Assembly (NCBI RefSeq): GCF_003208435.1
Contig: NZ_QKMF01000015.1
Location: forward strand, 1-64,000
Direction of reading: 5' to 3'
Origin: Pelagimonas varians
Lineage (GTDB): Bacteria; Pseudomonadota; Alphaproteobacteria; Rhodobacterales; Rhodobacteraceae
DNA length: 64,000 nucleotides
Part shown: in pieces, positions 51,934-59,854 of the stretch
How positions within the stretch are numbered: the first letter of the stretch is position 1
How the letters are laid out: each line of letters begins with the position of its first letter
Translations under genes and position numbers: made by a program
The notes under the pieces: generated by a model
The model's input: only the letters and a program-made list of their open reading frames with translations
Database searches by the model: none
What the model was told of the DNA's origin: nothing

Positions 51934-54306
51934 TCAGTTCTCCATGTCGAGGGCGAGCGCAAAGGCCACCCGTTCGGTTTCGGTCAGGTCCAATGCCAGC
52001 GCCTGTTGGTAGAGGTCTTCGAATTCCGGCATTGCGTGCAACTCAACCGCCTTGGCGTGATGCCAGTCCACCCCCTTTTGGTGCCACACCAACAAAACGG
52101 GGTCGGTCATCAGCCGGTTGTATTCTGCCTGCATCCTTGAAAGGTTCCGCTGGATTGTCACATCGCGATTCATGGACCAATCCATGCGAATCCAGTAATT
52201 CAACCCGATGGACCGGTCGACATGCAGCGCCCGGCCGCGTTGACGTTTGATCAGATAGCTTTCGGCGCTGCGCAGGGCGTAGTGGTTCAATTGGATCAGA
52301 TCATAACCAATGGTCTTTTTTGAGTTGCGCCAGCCGTTTTTCAGCGCGTCACGCGTCATATCGGTGCCGGACCCATTGACCCATTTCACCTTGTGTTCTG
52401 CCCCTTTTTTCAGCTTGTTCGGACGGTGGCAGGAGATTTTTCCATAGGCTCCGATGTTCTTGAACATAGTCTTAAAGCCCCAAGCTGTATGCGGTTTGGG
52501 GCAGTACTTTGGTGCGCAGGCATCGAATTGTTCGATGACAAAGGCGTCGGCCAGATTGGTTACGCCATTGTAGCCAAACAACCGCCAAGTCATGGCTATG
52601 TTAGTGGCGTCGGGCACACTGTCAAAGACATCTGCCAAGGTGCCGTTGCCGCAGCGCACATTCACAAACTCATCAACGTCAATATGGGCGATCCAATCCG
52701 CGTTTTTGATCACAGGTTCGCTTAGAGCGTTATCAAGTGCATGTTGTTGCGGCGAATTTCCGGACCACGAGTCATTGTTGCGATGCTGCAAGATCCCCAT
52801 ATCCTGAAGCCGGTTCAGGATTTCTGTTGTCCCGTCGCTACAATCATTGGTGTAGATCAAGAAGCTGTCGAAGCCTATGGAACGATGATAGGCGACCCAT
52901 TCGATGATGTAGGGGGCTTCATTTTTCATGCAGCCCACAATGACGTTTCCGCTGGACCCTTTTGGCAAAATCCGCGTTTTGATTGCCGAATAAGCGGGGG
53001 CAGAGGCCTCTTCGTCAATAACCCCGAGGCGGTTGTGCGGCGCGAAAACCGAGGTTTGAAGCTTGGCAAAGTTTTGCTTGGCCAAGGGGGGCAATACCCT
53101 GCGCGCAACTGGGCTGAGCTGCGCGTCTATGTTCGCATCTGCACCGTTCTCAGGGGCTGGCGCTGCGCCAAGGGACGCCAAATCGGCAGATTTATTGGCC
53201 AACTCTTCTTTGGTGGCTTCGTTGATGCGCCACCGAAAGGCCATCAAGTATTGCGTTGGGCGAAAGCCGCGCGTTGGGTCCGCCTCTTGCCAATTATGCG
53301 TTGGTTGGTCCGGGGCCATCAGGTGTGGGTCCAACCCGTCATGCGTTTGGCAAAGTAGTGCAATATCCTCAGCAAAATACCCGGATACAGCCTGCAAGCT
53401 GCCGGGCTGGATGGGGGCACCGTGGGTTTTGATCTCTCCCAAAAACTTGCGCCACAGCTGCCGGGGCAAGATGACCTTTTTTTGGGCCAGCAGCCGCAAG
53501 ACGGCATCATTGAACATCCGTGATCTGGTCAGCCAAGACGCTGACGGCGCGGTTGGCATGTCCTCTGGGTCTGATTTGCCAAATGATCGAGGAATTCCAA
53601 AAGCGGCTTGTAGTTCTTTGGGGGCATGTTGTGAATAGAACTGTTCTGGTCGGATGTTGCGAAAGGTAACTGATCCAAGGCCAAACACATTTTCCCAAAA
53701 GGTCTGCAGGCGTTGAAAATCAAGCCAGTAGCACGCGCCTTGGATTTCGCTGAACTGCCCAGCTTGCGGGTCAGGGGCTGGGCGGGTGGCCAATGCGGCG
53801 TCCCAGAACGATGGCGCGGTCAAACAGCCTAGCTCCAGATCCAGTGAACGGGCGCGACCGTCAATCAACTGGCCTGCATAACGTTGAACCAGCATGCGGG
53901 CAGGATCATCCAGATGGGCGACCACACGAATATCATCGGACAAGGGTAATAGCATTGCGCGCAGCCGCTTCAATTCGGAGGCGGTGCACAAAGACGAGCC
54001 CAATTGATGGGCTGACAAAATCAGGACATCGGGGGTATGCCGATCCACTTCGGCCTGTAATTGACGGGCGACATCGTCGCGCAGAACCTGTTGTTTGTCG
54101 GCTGCGATATACCCGCGGTTATAGCGCAGGCTGTCGACGTTTTCCGGATCGCTAACGGCCAAATACAACCTTGTGTGATTGCGTGCACCGAGGCTGCGGG
54201 CATAAAGCACACCTTGGCCAATGAGCTGGTCCCGTTTGGCATCCAGCACCCTTTGCAACCGGTCACTGCTGCCGGAATCGGGCCCGATGTGGACATAGAT
54301 CCGCAT
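51934..54306 (-). CDS. Fusion of degenerate sulfotransferase-like domain and glycosyltransferase family 2
   Basis: The 790-residue protein has an N-terminal part (residues 1 to about 430) that starts MRIYVHIGPDSGSSDRLQRV and continues like bacterial sulfotransferase-like proteins (GQGVLYARSLGARNHTRLYL, VVAHLDDPARMLVQRYAG). The PAPS-binding loop PKTGTTS is replaced by PDSGSSD, so that domain may have lost sulfate transfer or may bind another ligand. From about residue 450 a GT-A glycosyltransferase follows (VGCMKNEAPYIIEWVAYHRS, IYTNDCSDGTTEIL, HIDVDEFVNV, LNHYALRSAESYLIKRQRGR). It overlaps the sulfotransferase gene by 1 base (TGATG). It is the largest protein of the block. Confidence 0.8.
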   Translation of the reverse strand: MRIYVHIGPDSGSSDRLQRVLDAKRDQLIGQGVLYARSLGARNHTRLYLAVSDPENVDSLRYNRGYIAADKQQVLRDDVARQLQAEVDRHTPDVLILSAHQLGSSLCTASELKRLRAMLLPLSDDIRVVAHLDDPARMLVQRYAGQLIDGRARSLDLELGCLTAPSFWDAALATRPAPDPQAGQFSEIQGACYWLDFQRLQTFWENVFGLGSVTFRNIRPEQFYSQHAPKELQAAFGIPRSFGKSDPEDMPTAPSASWLTRSRMFNDAVLRLLAQKKVILPRQLWRKFLGEIKTHGAPIQPGSLQAVSGYFAEDIALLCQTHDGLDPHLMAPDQPTHNWQEADPTRGFRPTQYLMAFRWRINEATKEELANKSADLASLGAAPAPENGADANIDAQLSPVARRVLPPLAKQNFAKLQTSVFAPHNRLGVIDEEASAPAYSAIKTRILPKGSSGNVIVGCMKNEAPYIIEWVAYHRSIGFDSFLIYTNDCSDGTTEILNRLQDMGILQHRNNDSWSGNSPQQHALDNALSEPVIKNADWIAHIDVDEFVNVRCGNGTLADVFDSVPDATNIAMTWRLFGYNGVTNLADAFVIEQFDACAPKYCPKPHTAWGFKTMFKNIGAYGKISCHRPNKLKKGAEHKVKWVNGSGTDMTRDALKNGWRNSKKTIGYDLIQLNHYALRSAESYLIKRQRGRALHVDRSIGLNYWIRMDWSMNRDVTIQRNLSRMQAEYNRLMTDPVLLVWHQKGVDWHHAKAVELHAMPEFEDLYQQALALDLTETERVAFALALDMEN

Positions 54307-54953
54307 CAAATCATCCCCTTCGAACCACTGGGATCGCGGATCTTTTTGTTTACGTTCAGCTTGCCCCACCAGGGTAACTTTAGCCCGACATGGGCGGACA
54401 AGCGGGCCCGCGCATTTGAGGCCCCCATAGGCAATTCCAAAAATCGCGGATCATCGCCAAAGACATCGCGCAGCATATCATAATGCCCTTCGATCCATCG
54501 GATGCGTTCGGCGTCGCTTTCTCCGTAGCCCAAGGGAAGGCCGGGAATGGTGCCGCCGGGCAAGCGGTCTGTGCCAAGACTGTTCCAGCGTCGCATACTG
54601 TCAGATACTTCTTCAGCAGGGCGCCAAGTGGCAACAAACAACAGGTCAGGCCGCGTCATCCGCATAGCCTTAAGCATCACATAATCGCATTGCGGCCAAA
54701 GCGATGTTTCACCGTTCAGTGCACTTATTTCTGAAAGCGCATCATAGACGTCGAGATATTTGAAAGGGTTCCCTTCAAAATAGCCATTGTAGAGCTGACG
54801 CCCGACAAAGGTGCCGCCCAATTGTGGGTCTCGCGTGTGAACGCGCCGCACCTTGTGGTCAGCCACCCGCCAACCGGCTTTGTCCAATGCATAGGCCAAA
54901 GACGTTGTACCGGTTTTGGGCAGCCCCAAATTGATGCATTTGACCCCTGTCAT
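54306..54953 (-). CDS. Sulfotransferase family protein
   Basis: The 215-residue protein starts MTGVKCINLGLPKTGTTSLA, with the 5'-phosphosulfate loop PKTGTTS at residues 12-18. Short sulfotransferases of this kind move sulfate from PAPS to a sugar or lipid hydroxyl. The rest (VGRQLYNGYFEGNPFKYLDV, FVATWRPAEEVSDSMRRWNS) fits the family but the acceptor is unknown. It overlaps the glycosyltransferase upstream by 4 bases (ATGA). Confidence 0.82.
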   Translation of the reverse strand: MTGVKCINLGLPKTGTTSLAYALDKAGWRVADHKVRRVHTRDPQLGGTFVGRQLYNGYFEGNPFKYLDVYDALSEISALNGETSLWPQCDYVMLKAMRMTRPDLLFVATWRPAEEVSDSMRRWNSLGTDRLPGGTIPGLPLGYGESDAERIRWIEGHYDMLRDVFGDDPRFLELPMGASNARARLSAHVGLKLPWWGKLNVNKKIRDPSGSKGMI

Positions 54954-55981
54954 GAGGCCAAACCAAGTTCCCGCATCAGTTCGTATTCGCCGGGGGGATA
55001 GGGGGGCAAATCGCGAAGATGTGTGTATAATCCGGCATAAGCTGGATCGGCCATCAACTGATCGCGCTTTTGGCGGTGTAACCGGACGCATTCACTGTGC
55101 AACGGACCAATCACCGGATTGGCGTGCAAGGCTGACATTGCGGCCTCTAGCCTAGGGGCATAGCGCAAAATCGATCGGTCTTGGAAAGACCGGTCATTGC
55201 GTTCACGCCAATAAGTGTCATCGAAATTGCGGTTTTCGCGGTTCACATCGCCCCGATCATTTTTGACCAAATAGCTGTCGAGCGACCGCAAAGCGTAGTG
55301 GTTCAAAGTCGCCAACCCGCGCGCTCCAGCCGCGGGGAACTTGCGAATGCGGCGGCTGTTTGCTGCAACATAAAACTTGTGCGGCACATTGCGGCCCGAT
55401 CCATCGGTCCAGCTGGGGCGTCGACCTTTGGGAAGTCTGGCTTTGAAAAACGGTCGATGCGCGCCAAAATAGTGCAGCGGAAAATCGCCCCGAACCAATG
55501 ACTTCACCTCAATCGCGGTTTCTGCGCACCACAAATCAGGATTGTGCGAGGCGGTGAACTGTTCGATCACAGGGCGGTCTTCGAAATCTGTAACCCCGCA
55601 GTTGGCAAAGAATTGAAACGTCACCGAAATTGCTTGCGGATTCCCACAGGCCTCAATCAGTGCGGGAATGCTGTGATCACCCGTATGTATGTTCAAGAAT
55701 TCATCGACATCTGCAATCCAAACCCAATCGGCTTGCATCACGACGTCTTGCTTGGCGGCATCCTTTAGGGCTTCCATTTGATAATTGCGGCCTTTGGCGG
55801 GGTTTGGCAGATGAGTGACAGCGCCGTTTTCGGCCAATGCGTCCAGTAAAACATCCGTGCCATCGGTGCAATCGTTTGAATAGAATAGAAAATCTGTCAC
55901 ACCCAACAGGCGGTTAAACGCGATCCATTCCAGCAAAAATGGACCTTCATTTTTAACACAGGTGACAGCGGTTATGCGCAC
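54950..55981 (-). CDS. Glycosyltransferase family 2 (Glyco_tranf_2_4-like), paralogue 3
   Basis: The 343-residue protein has TAVTCVKNEGPFLLEWIAFN, FYSNDCTDGTDVLLDAL, IADVDEFLNIHTGDHS and LNHYALRSLDSYLVKNDRGD, the same motif set as its two paralogues in this block. GTG 55981 is the preferred start because AAGGAG lies 6 bases upstream; an ATG 10 codons earlier (56011) lacks a ribosome binding site. It is the first gene of the operon. Confidence 0.85.
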   Translation of the reverse strand: MRITAVTCVKNEGPFLLEWIAFNRLLGVTDFLFYSNDCTDGTDVLLDALAENGAVTHLPNPAKGRNYQMEALKDAAKQDVVMQADWVWIADVDEFLNIHTGDHSIPALIEACGNPQAISVTFQFFANCGVTDFEDRPVIEQFTASHNPDLWCAETAIEVKSLVRGDFPLHYFGAHRPFFKARLPKGRRPSWTDGSGRNVPHKFYVAANSRRIRKFPAAGARGLATLNHYALRSLDSYLVKNDRGDVNRENRNFDDTYWRERNDRSFQDRSILRYAPRLEAAMSALHANPVIGPLHSECVRLHRQKRDQLMADPAYAGLYTHLRDLPPYPPGEYELMRELGLAS

Positions 55982-56292
55982 GGCAGACTCCTTGGGGGCG
56001 GATATGCGCACACACTAGCGCCACCTTGCAAACCGAAGGTTACGACGGCATCACAAAAACCGGCGGGGTACATGTTGTTTGATCCCAGGCGTTGCGCCGT
56101 GCATGTGCTATGGGGCATGTCTGCTCATCCGCCAATCACCCGGTTTTCCCCGGTTGTTCGTTGACAGAATCATCGCATTCCGCGCGGCACCCGTCAATGC
56201 AAAGCATAAGGTCGGGCCGTCTTGTGCGACTTTGGCGCTATTGACCCTTCCTTGCTGGCGGGGCAATCGAGAGGGGCCGAGGGAGATTATAT
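55982..56292. other. Divergent promoter region between the glycosyltransferase operon and the MoxR gene
   Basis: A stretch of 311 bases with no gene. It has TTGACA at 56161 and TTGACC at 56239 as possible rightward -35 boxes, and ACCCGG/CCGGTT dyad fragments near 56148. No promoter could be fixed with confidence. It contains the start signals of both flanking operons. Confidence 0.4.
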
Positions 56293-57201
56293 ATGACTAT
56301 TCCAGCATCTATCGATGACGTGCAAACACAACTGGCCAGCACAGGCTATGTCTGCGGACGGGCCTTGGCCACAGTGGTGTTCCTATCGCTGCGTCTGGGC
56401 CGCCCCTTGTTTCTAGAGGGCGAAGCAGGCGTCGGTAAAACCGAAATCGCCAAAGCTCTGGCTTTGATGCTGAACCGCAAACTCATCCGGCTGCAATGCT
56501 ACGAAGGGCTGGATGCCTCCTCTGCGGTGTATGAATGGAACTTTCCAGCGCAGATGATCGCCATCCGCACCGCCGAAGCGCAGGGCGGAGCAGACCGCGG
56601 CACTTTGCAAACTGAACTGTTTTCCAAAGATTTTCTAATCGAACGGCCTCTGCTTGAGGCCATGCGCCCGGATGAAAATGGCGCTCCGATCTTGTTGATC
56701 GACGAATTGGATCGCACGGATGAACCCTTCGAAGCTTTCCTTCTCGAAGCCCTTTCTGATTTTCAGGTTACAATCCCCGAGATCGGCACAATCAAGGCAC
56801 CCGAGCCCCCCATCGTTATCTTGACGTCAAACCGCACCCGCGAAGTGCATGACGCCCTTAAACGTCGTTGTTTGTACCATTGGGTCGATTACCCTGACTT
56901 CGCCCGCGAAGTCGAAATCCTGACCTCCCGCGCCCCCGAAGTTGCCGATACCTTGTCACGCCAGATTGTCAGCTTTGTGCAGACCCTGCGGACCGAAGAT
57001 CTCTTCAAAAAACCGGGGGTCGCAGAAACCATCGATTGGGCAAAGTGCCTTCTCGCTCTGGACGTGGTCGACCTGTCACCGGAAATGATCTCGGACACAC
57101 TCGGCGCGATTTTGAAATACCAGGACGACATTGCCAAAATCCACGGCTCCGAAGCCAAACGCATACTGGATGAAGCCAGCGCTGCTCTGGAACCGGCCTG
57201 A
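56293..57201 (+). CDS. MoxR-family AAA+ ATPase
   Basis: The 302-residue ATPase has Walker A GEAGVGKTE (43-51), Walker B ILLIDELDR and sensor 1 VILTSNRTREVHDALKRRCL. MoxR ATPases with a VWA partner act as chaperones in the assembly of metalloenzymes such as CO dehydrogenase (CoxD/CoxE) or in stress pathways. The VWA gene follows about 60 bases later. No molybdo-hydroxylase genes lie beside them, so the client is unknown. Confidence 0.92.
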   Translation: MTIPASIDDVQTQLASTGYVCGRALATVVFLSLRLGRPLFLEGEAGVGKTEIAKALALMLNRKLIRLQCYEGLDASSAVYEWNFPAQMIAIRTAEAQGGADRGTLQTELFSKDFLIERPLLEAMRPDENGAPILLIDELDRTDEPFEAFLLEALSDFQVTIPEIGTIKAPEPPIVILTSNRTREVHDALKRRCLYHWVDYPDFAREVEILTSRAPEVADTLSRQIVSFVQTLRTEDLFKKPGVAETIDWAKCLLALDVVDLSPEMISDTLGAILKYQDDIAKIHGSEAKRILDEASAALEPA

Positions 57202-57202
57202 T

Positions 57203-57251
57203 GTTTCTTCTGTCTGAAAATATCCCGGGGGTGTGGGGGCAGCGCCCCCAC
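57203..57251 (-). repeat. Dispersed palindromic element, copy C (reverse orientation)
   Basis: On the minus strand this reads GTGGGGGC-GCT-GCCCCCAC then ACCCCCGGGATATTTTCAGA and CAGAAGAAAC. It lies between the MoxR and VWA genes, and so within their operon. It shares GACAGAAGAAA with copy B and GGGATATTTT with copy A. Confidence 0.75.
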
Positions 57252-57259
57252 GTAGGCTG

Positions 57260-58510
57260 ATGGCTGAACACATCCCTCTCGAAATTCCGGATGAGCCGCG
57301 CCTTGCGCAAAACATCATCCATTTTGCCCGCGCGCTGCGCAGAGCTGGCTTGCCGATTGGGCCGGGCCGGGTGATCGACGCGATCCGTGCCGTCGAAGCC
57401 GCGGGTTTCAGCGACCGCATGGATTTCTTTTGGACGTTGCACGCCTGTTTTGTAAATCGTCCCGAACACCGTTTGATCTATGCACAGGTCTTTCGGCTGT
57501 ATTGGCGTGATCCGCGCTATCTTGAACATATGATGGCTTTGATGCTGCCGGCCGTCCGCGGCGTTCAAGAGGACAAGCAAGCCCAATCAGGTGAAAAACG
57601 CGCTGCTCAGGCCTTGCTTGGCGACGAGATGCCCGATGTCCCCGAGGGCGAACAAGAAGAGGACGGCACCCAGATCGAAGTCGACGCGTCGATGACGATC
57701 AGCAGCGATGAAATGCTGAAGTCTTTGGATTTCGAGCAGATGTCGACAGAGGAGATCGCCCAGGCCAAACGGATGTTGTCCCGACTGTCCTTGCCGGTAA
57801 AACCCTTTGCATCGCGGCGGTCTATGGCGTCGGCGCGCGGGTTGCGGACGGATTATCGCAAAACCATGCGCAATGCTCTGCGGCAGGGCGGAGAATTTCG
57901 CGCCATTGCCCATGCCAAACCGCGTTTGCGCTGGCCCAATCTGGTGGTGCTTTGCGATATTTCCGGCTCGATGAGCCAATATAGCCGCATGGTGCTGCAT
58001 TTTCTTCATGCTGTTGCCAATGAAAAGGGCGCTGGCTGGTCCAAGGTCCACGCGTTTACTTTTGGAACCCAGTTGACCAACATCACCCGCCATTTGGCCA
58101 CCCGCGATGTGGATGCGGCGCTGAAATCAGCCGGAGCCGAGGCTCAGGACTGGGAAGGCGGCACCCGTATTGGCGATTGCCTGCACGCTTTCAATCGGGA
58201 CTGGTCGCGCCGCGTGATGGGACAGGGCGCAGTTGTTTTGCTGATCACCGACGGGTTGGATCGCGGTGTACCTGAAGATCTGGCCAAGGAAATGCACCGC
58301 ATTCAACTGTCATCACGGCGGTTGATCTGGTTGAATCCATTGCTCAGGTGGGATGAATTCGCCCCCAAGGCCACTGGCATCCGCACCATGCTTCCCTTTG
58401 TTGACAGTTTTCGCGCGGGGCATTCGATCCAGTCTCTCGAGGATCTGGCCAGTGCGATTTCAAAGCCGGATGATGCAGGGGAAAAAGCCCGTTTGATGGC
58501 CATGCTCTAG
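57260..58510 (+). CDS. VWA domain-containing protein (CoxE-like)
   Basis: The 416-residue protein has the N-terminal CoxE helical part (PDEPRLAQN-like EIPDEPRLAQNIIHFARALR), an acidic linker (GEQEEDGTQIEVDASM) and a C-terminal von Willebrand A domain with the MIDAS motif CDISGSMSQYS and GGTRIGDCLHAFNRDW. It is the partner of the MoxR ATPase just upstream. ATG 57260 (MAEHIPLEI) is preferred over the upstream frame from 57233, which would start inside the palindromic element. Confidence 0.9.
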   Translation: MAEHIPLEIPDEPRLAQNIIHFARALRRAGLPIGPGRVIDAIRAVEAAGFSDRMDFFWTLHACFVNRPEHRLIYAQVFRLYWRDPRYLEHMMALMLPAVRGVQEDKQAQSGEKRAAQALLGDEMPDVPEGEQEEDGTQIEVDASMTISSDEMLKSLDFEQMSTEEIAQAKRMLSRLSLPVKPFASRRSMASARGLRTDYRKTMRNALRQGGEFRAIAHAKPRLRWPNLVVLCDISGSMSQYSRMVLHFLHAVANEKGAGWSKVHAFTFGTQLTNITRHLATRDVDAALKSAGAEAQDWEGGTRIGDCLHAFNRDWSRRVMGQGAVVLLITDGLDRGVPEDLAKEMHRIQLSSRRLIWLNPLLRWDEFAPKATGIRTMLPFVDSFRAGHSIQSLEDLASAISKPDDAGEKARLMAML

Positions 58511-58547
58511 CAAGAAGACACTCCAATTTTTGAAACACCTATTGAAA

Positions 58548-58591
58548 TTGGAATGTATTTGATTTGAATCATTCTGATACTGGAATGTGTT
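58548..58591. promoter_or_regulatory. Direct repeats upstream of the YeeE/YedE transporter genes
   Basis: TTGGAATGTATT (58548-58559) and CTGGAATGTGTT (58580-58591) match at 10 of 12 positions and lie 32 bases apart, about three helix turns. A GAATCATTC dyad (58566-58574) lies between them. The 121-base spacer feeds the sulfur transporter genes, so a sulfur- or persulfide-responsive repressor is a candidate binder. Confidence 0.4.
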
Positions 58592-58631
58592 CTTATGATC
58601 CTTCTCTATGAAATCCATTGGAGAGATCAAA

Positions 58632-59177
58632 ATGGCACTTGATTGGAAAATCGGAGGCGTGCTTTTGGGGCTCGTCTTCTTTGCGGCGGTCTTGCTGGTC
58701 AAGCCGATCGGCGTATCAACGCAGTTTGTAATTCTGGACGGGATTGTGGCTGATGTTGCTTCACCGGACTTTATCACCCAAACCGAAGATGGTTTTACGT
58801 CTACCAATGCCTATATGGCCAAGTCGGACGGAAAATATGCCAAAAGCGCTGCCAATCCGTTGAACTATAGCTTTGTTTTTGTGCTGGCCATGATGATTGG
58901 TGCAGCGGCATCTTCCTACTTGCGCGGCGGGTTTGCAGCGGCGTCGCGTCTGCCAGATGTATGGGTTGCCAACTACGGAAATACACCACTCAAACGCTAT
59001 ATGGTTGCCTTTGTGGGCGGGTTTATTGCGCTCTATGGTGCGCGTTTGGCAGGGGGGTGCACCTCCGGTCACATGATGTCTGGTATGATGCAGACATCGA
59101 TTTCGGGGTATTTGTTCACTGCAGCGACCTTTGCTGCCGCCGTTCCAACCGCAATGATTATGTATAAAAGGGGCTAA
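58632..59177 (+). CDS. YeeE/YedE family sulfur transporter, first subunit
   Basis: The 181-residue membrane protein has the YeeE/YedE core GARLAGGCTSGHMMSGM in which the Cys is thought to act in thiosulfate or sulfur-compound uptake. Four or five helices are seen. ATG 58632 (MALDWK) follows TTGGAGAGATCAAA; the ATG at 58608 lacks such a site. It is 3 bases before the second gene, with which it forms a two-component (PmpA/PmpB-like) transporter. Confidence 0.88.
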   Translation: MALDWKIGGVLLGLVFFAAVLLVKPIGVSTQFVILDGIVADVASPDFITQTEDGFTSTNAYMAKSDGKYAKSAANPLNYSFVFVLAMMIGAAASSYLRGGFAAASRLPDVWVANYGNTPLKRYMVAFVGGFIALYGARLAGGCTSGHMMSGMMQTSISGYLFTAATFAAAVPTAMIMYKRG

Positions 59178-59180
59178 ACC

Positions 59181-59771
59181 ATGCAAATTTTACTAGCACT
59201 TTTGATCGGTGCGGGCTTTGGCGCGATGCTTGACCGAATTGGCGCTACCAATCCAAGTGTGCTGACGGGCATGTTGACACTGCGCCGTTTGAACCTTGCG
59301 AAAACCATTATGATGGCCATCGGAACCGGATCCATTTTGATGTTTGGCGGCCAGATGCTTGGCTTGGTCGATGTGGCCCATATGAGCGTCAAATCCGCTT
59401 ATGTCGGGGTGTTGATTGGCGGTTTGATGTTGGGGGTCGGCTGGGCCATATCTGGCTTTTGTCCCGGTACAGGCGTTTGCGCGGCTGCGACAGGCCGCAA
59501 GGATGCGGTGTTCTTTATTTCTGGCGGATTGCTTGGCGCAGCTGCTTACATGGTGACTTATCCGGCATGGAAAGCATCCGGTCTGTTGGAGGATATCCTT
59601 GGCGGTAAGGTCACCTTGGGCGATGTTCCGGGTTCAAAATTTGACGGCCTTTTTGCGGTGCCAGGCGACATCTTGGGCATTTTGATCGGGGTGATCTTTA
59701 TCCTTGTCGCCTATGTCTTGCCACACAGCTTGTCCGGTTTGGACAAGGGCGCAGAGGTACCTGCGGAATAA
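59181..59771 (+). CDS. YeeE/YedE family sulfur transporter, second subunit
   Basis: The 196-residue membrane protein has the partner motif GWAISGFCPGTGVCAAATGR, with conserved Cys residues, near the fourth helix, and ends SLSGLDKGAEVPAE. Together with the gene 3 bases upstream it makes a split YeeE/YedE protein. It probably imports thiosulfate or a related sulfur species. A terminator follows. Confidence 0.88.
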   Translation: MQILLALLIGAGFGAMLDRIGATNPSVLTGMLTLRRLNLAKTIMMAIGTGSILMFGGQMLGLVDVAHMSVKSAYVGVLIGGLMLGVGWAISGFCPGTGVCAAATGRKDAVFFISGGLLGAAAYMVTYPAWKASGLLEDILGGKVTLGDVPGSKFDGLFAVPGDILGILIGVIFILVAYVLPHSLSGLDKGAEVPAE

Positions 59772-59791
59772 ATATTGACAGACAAAACTCA

Positions 59792-59824
59792 AAAGGGGCG
59801 GCTGATGTTCAGCCGCCCCTTTTT
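59792..59824. terminator. Bidirectional terminator between the sulfur transporter and prfC
   Basis: AAAGGGGCGGCTGA (59792-59805) pairs perfectly with TCAGCCGCCCCTTT (59809-59822). T-runs follow on both strands, matching the convergent gene ends at 59771 and 59855. Confidence 0.92.
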
Positions 59825-59854
59825 GTCATTCTGGGTCTGGATCGGTCAGCTTGT

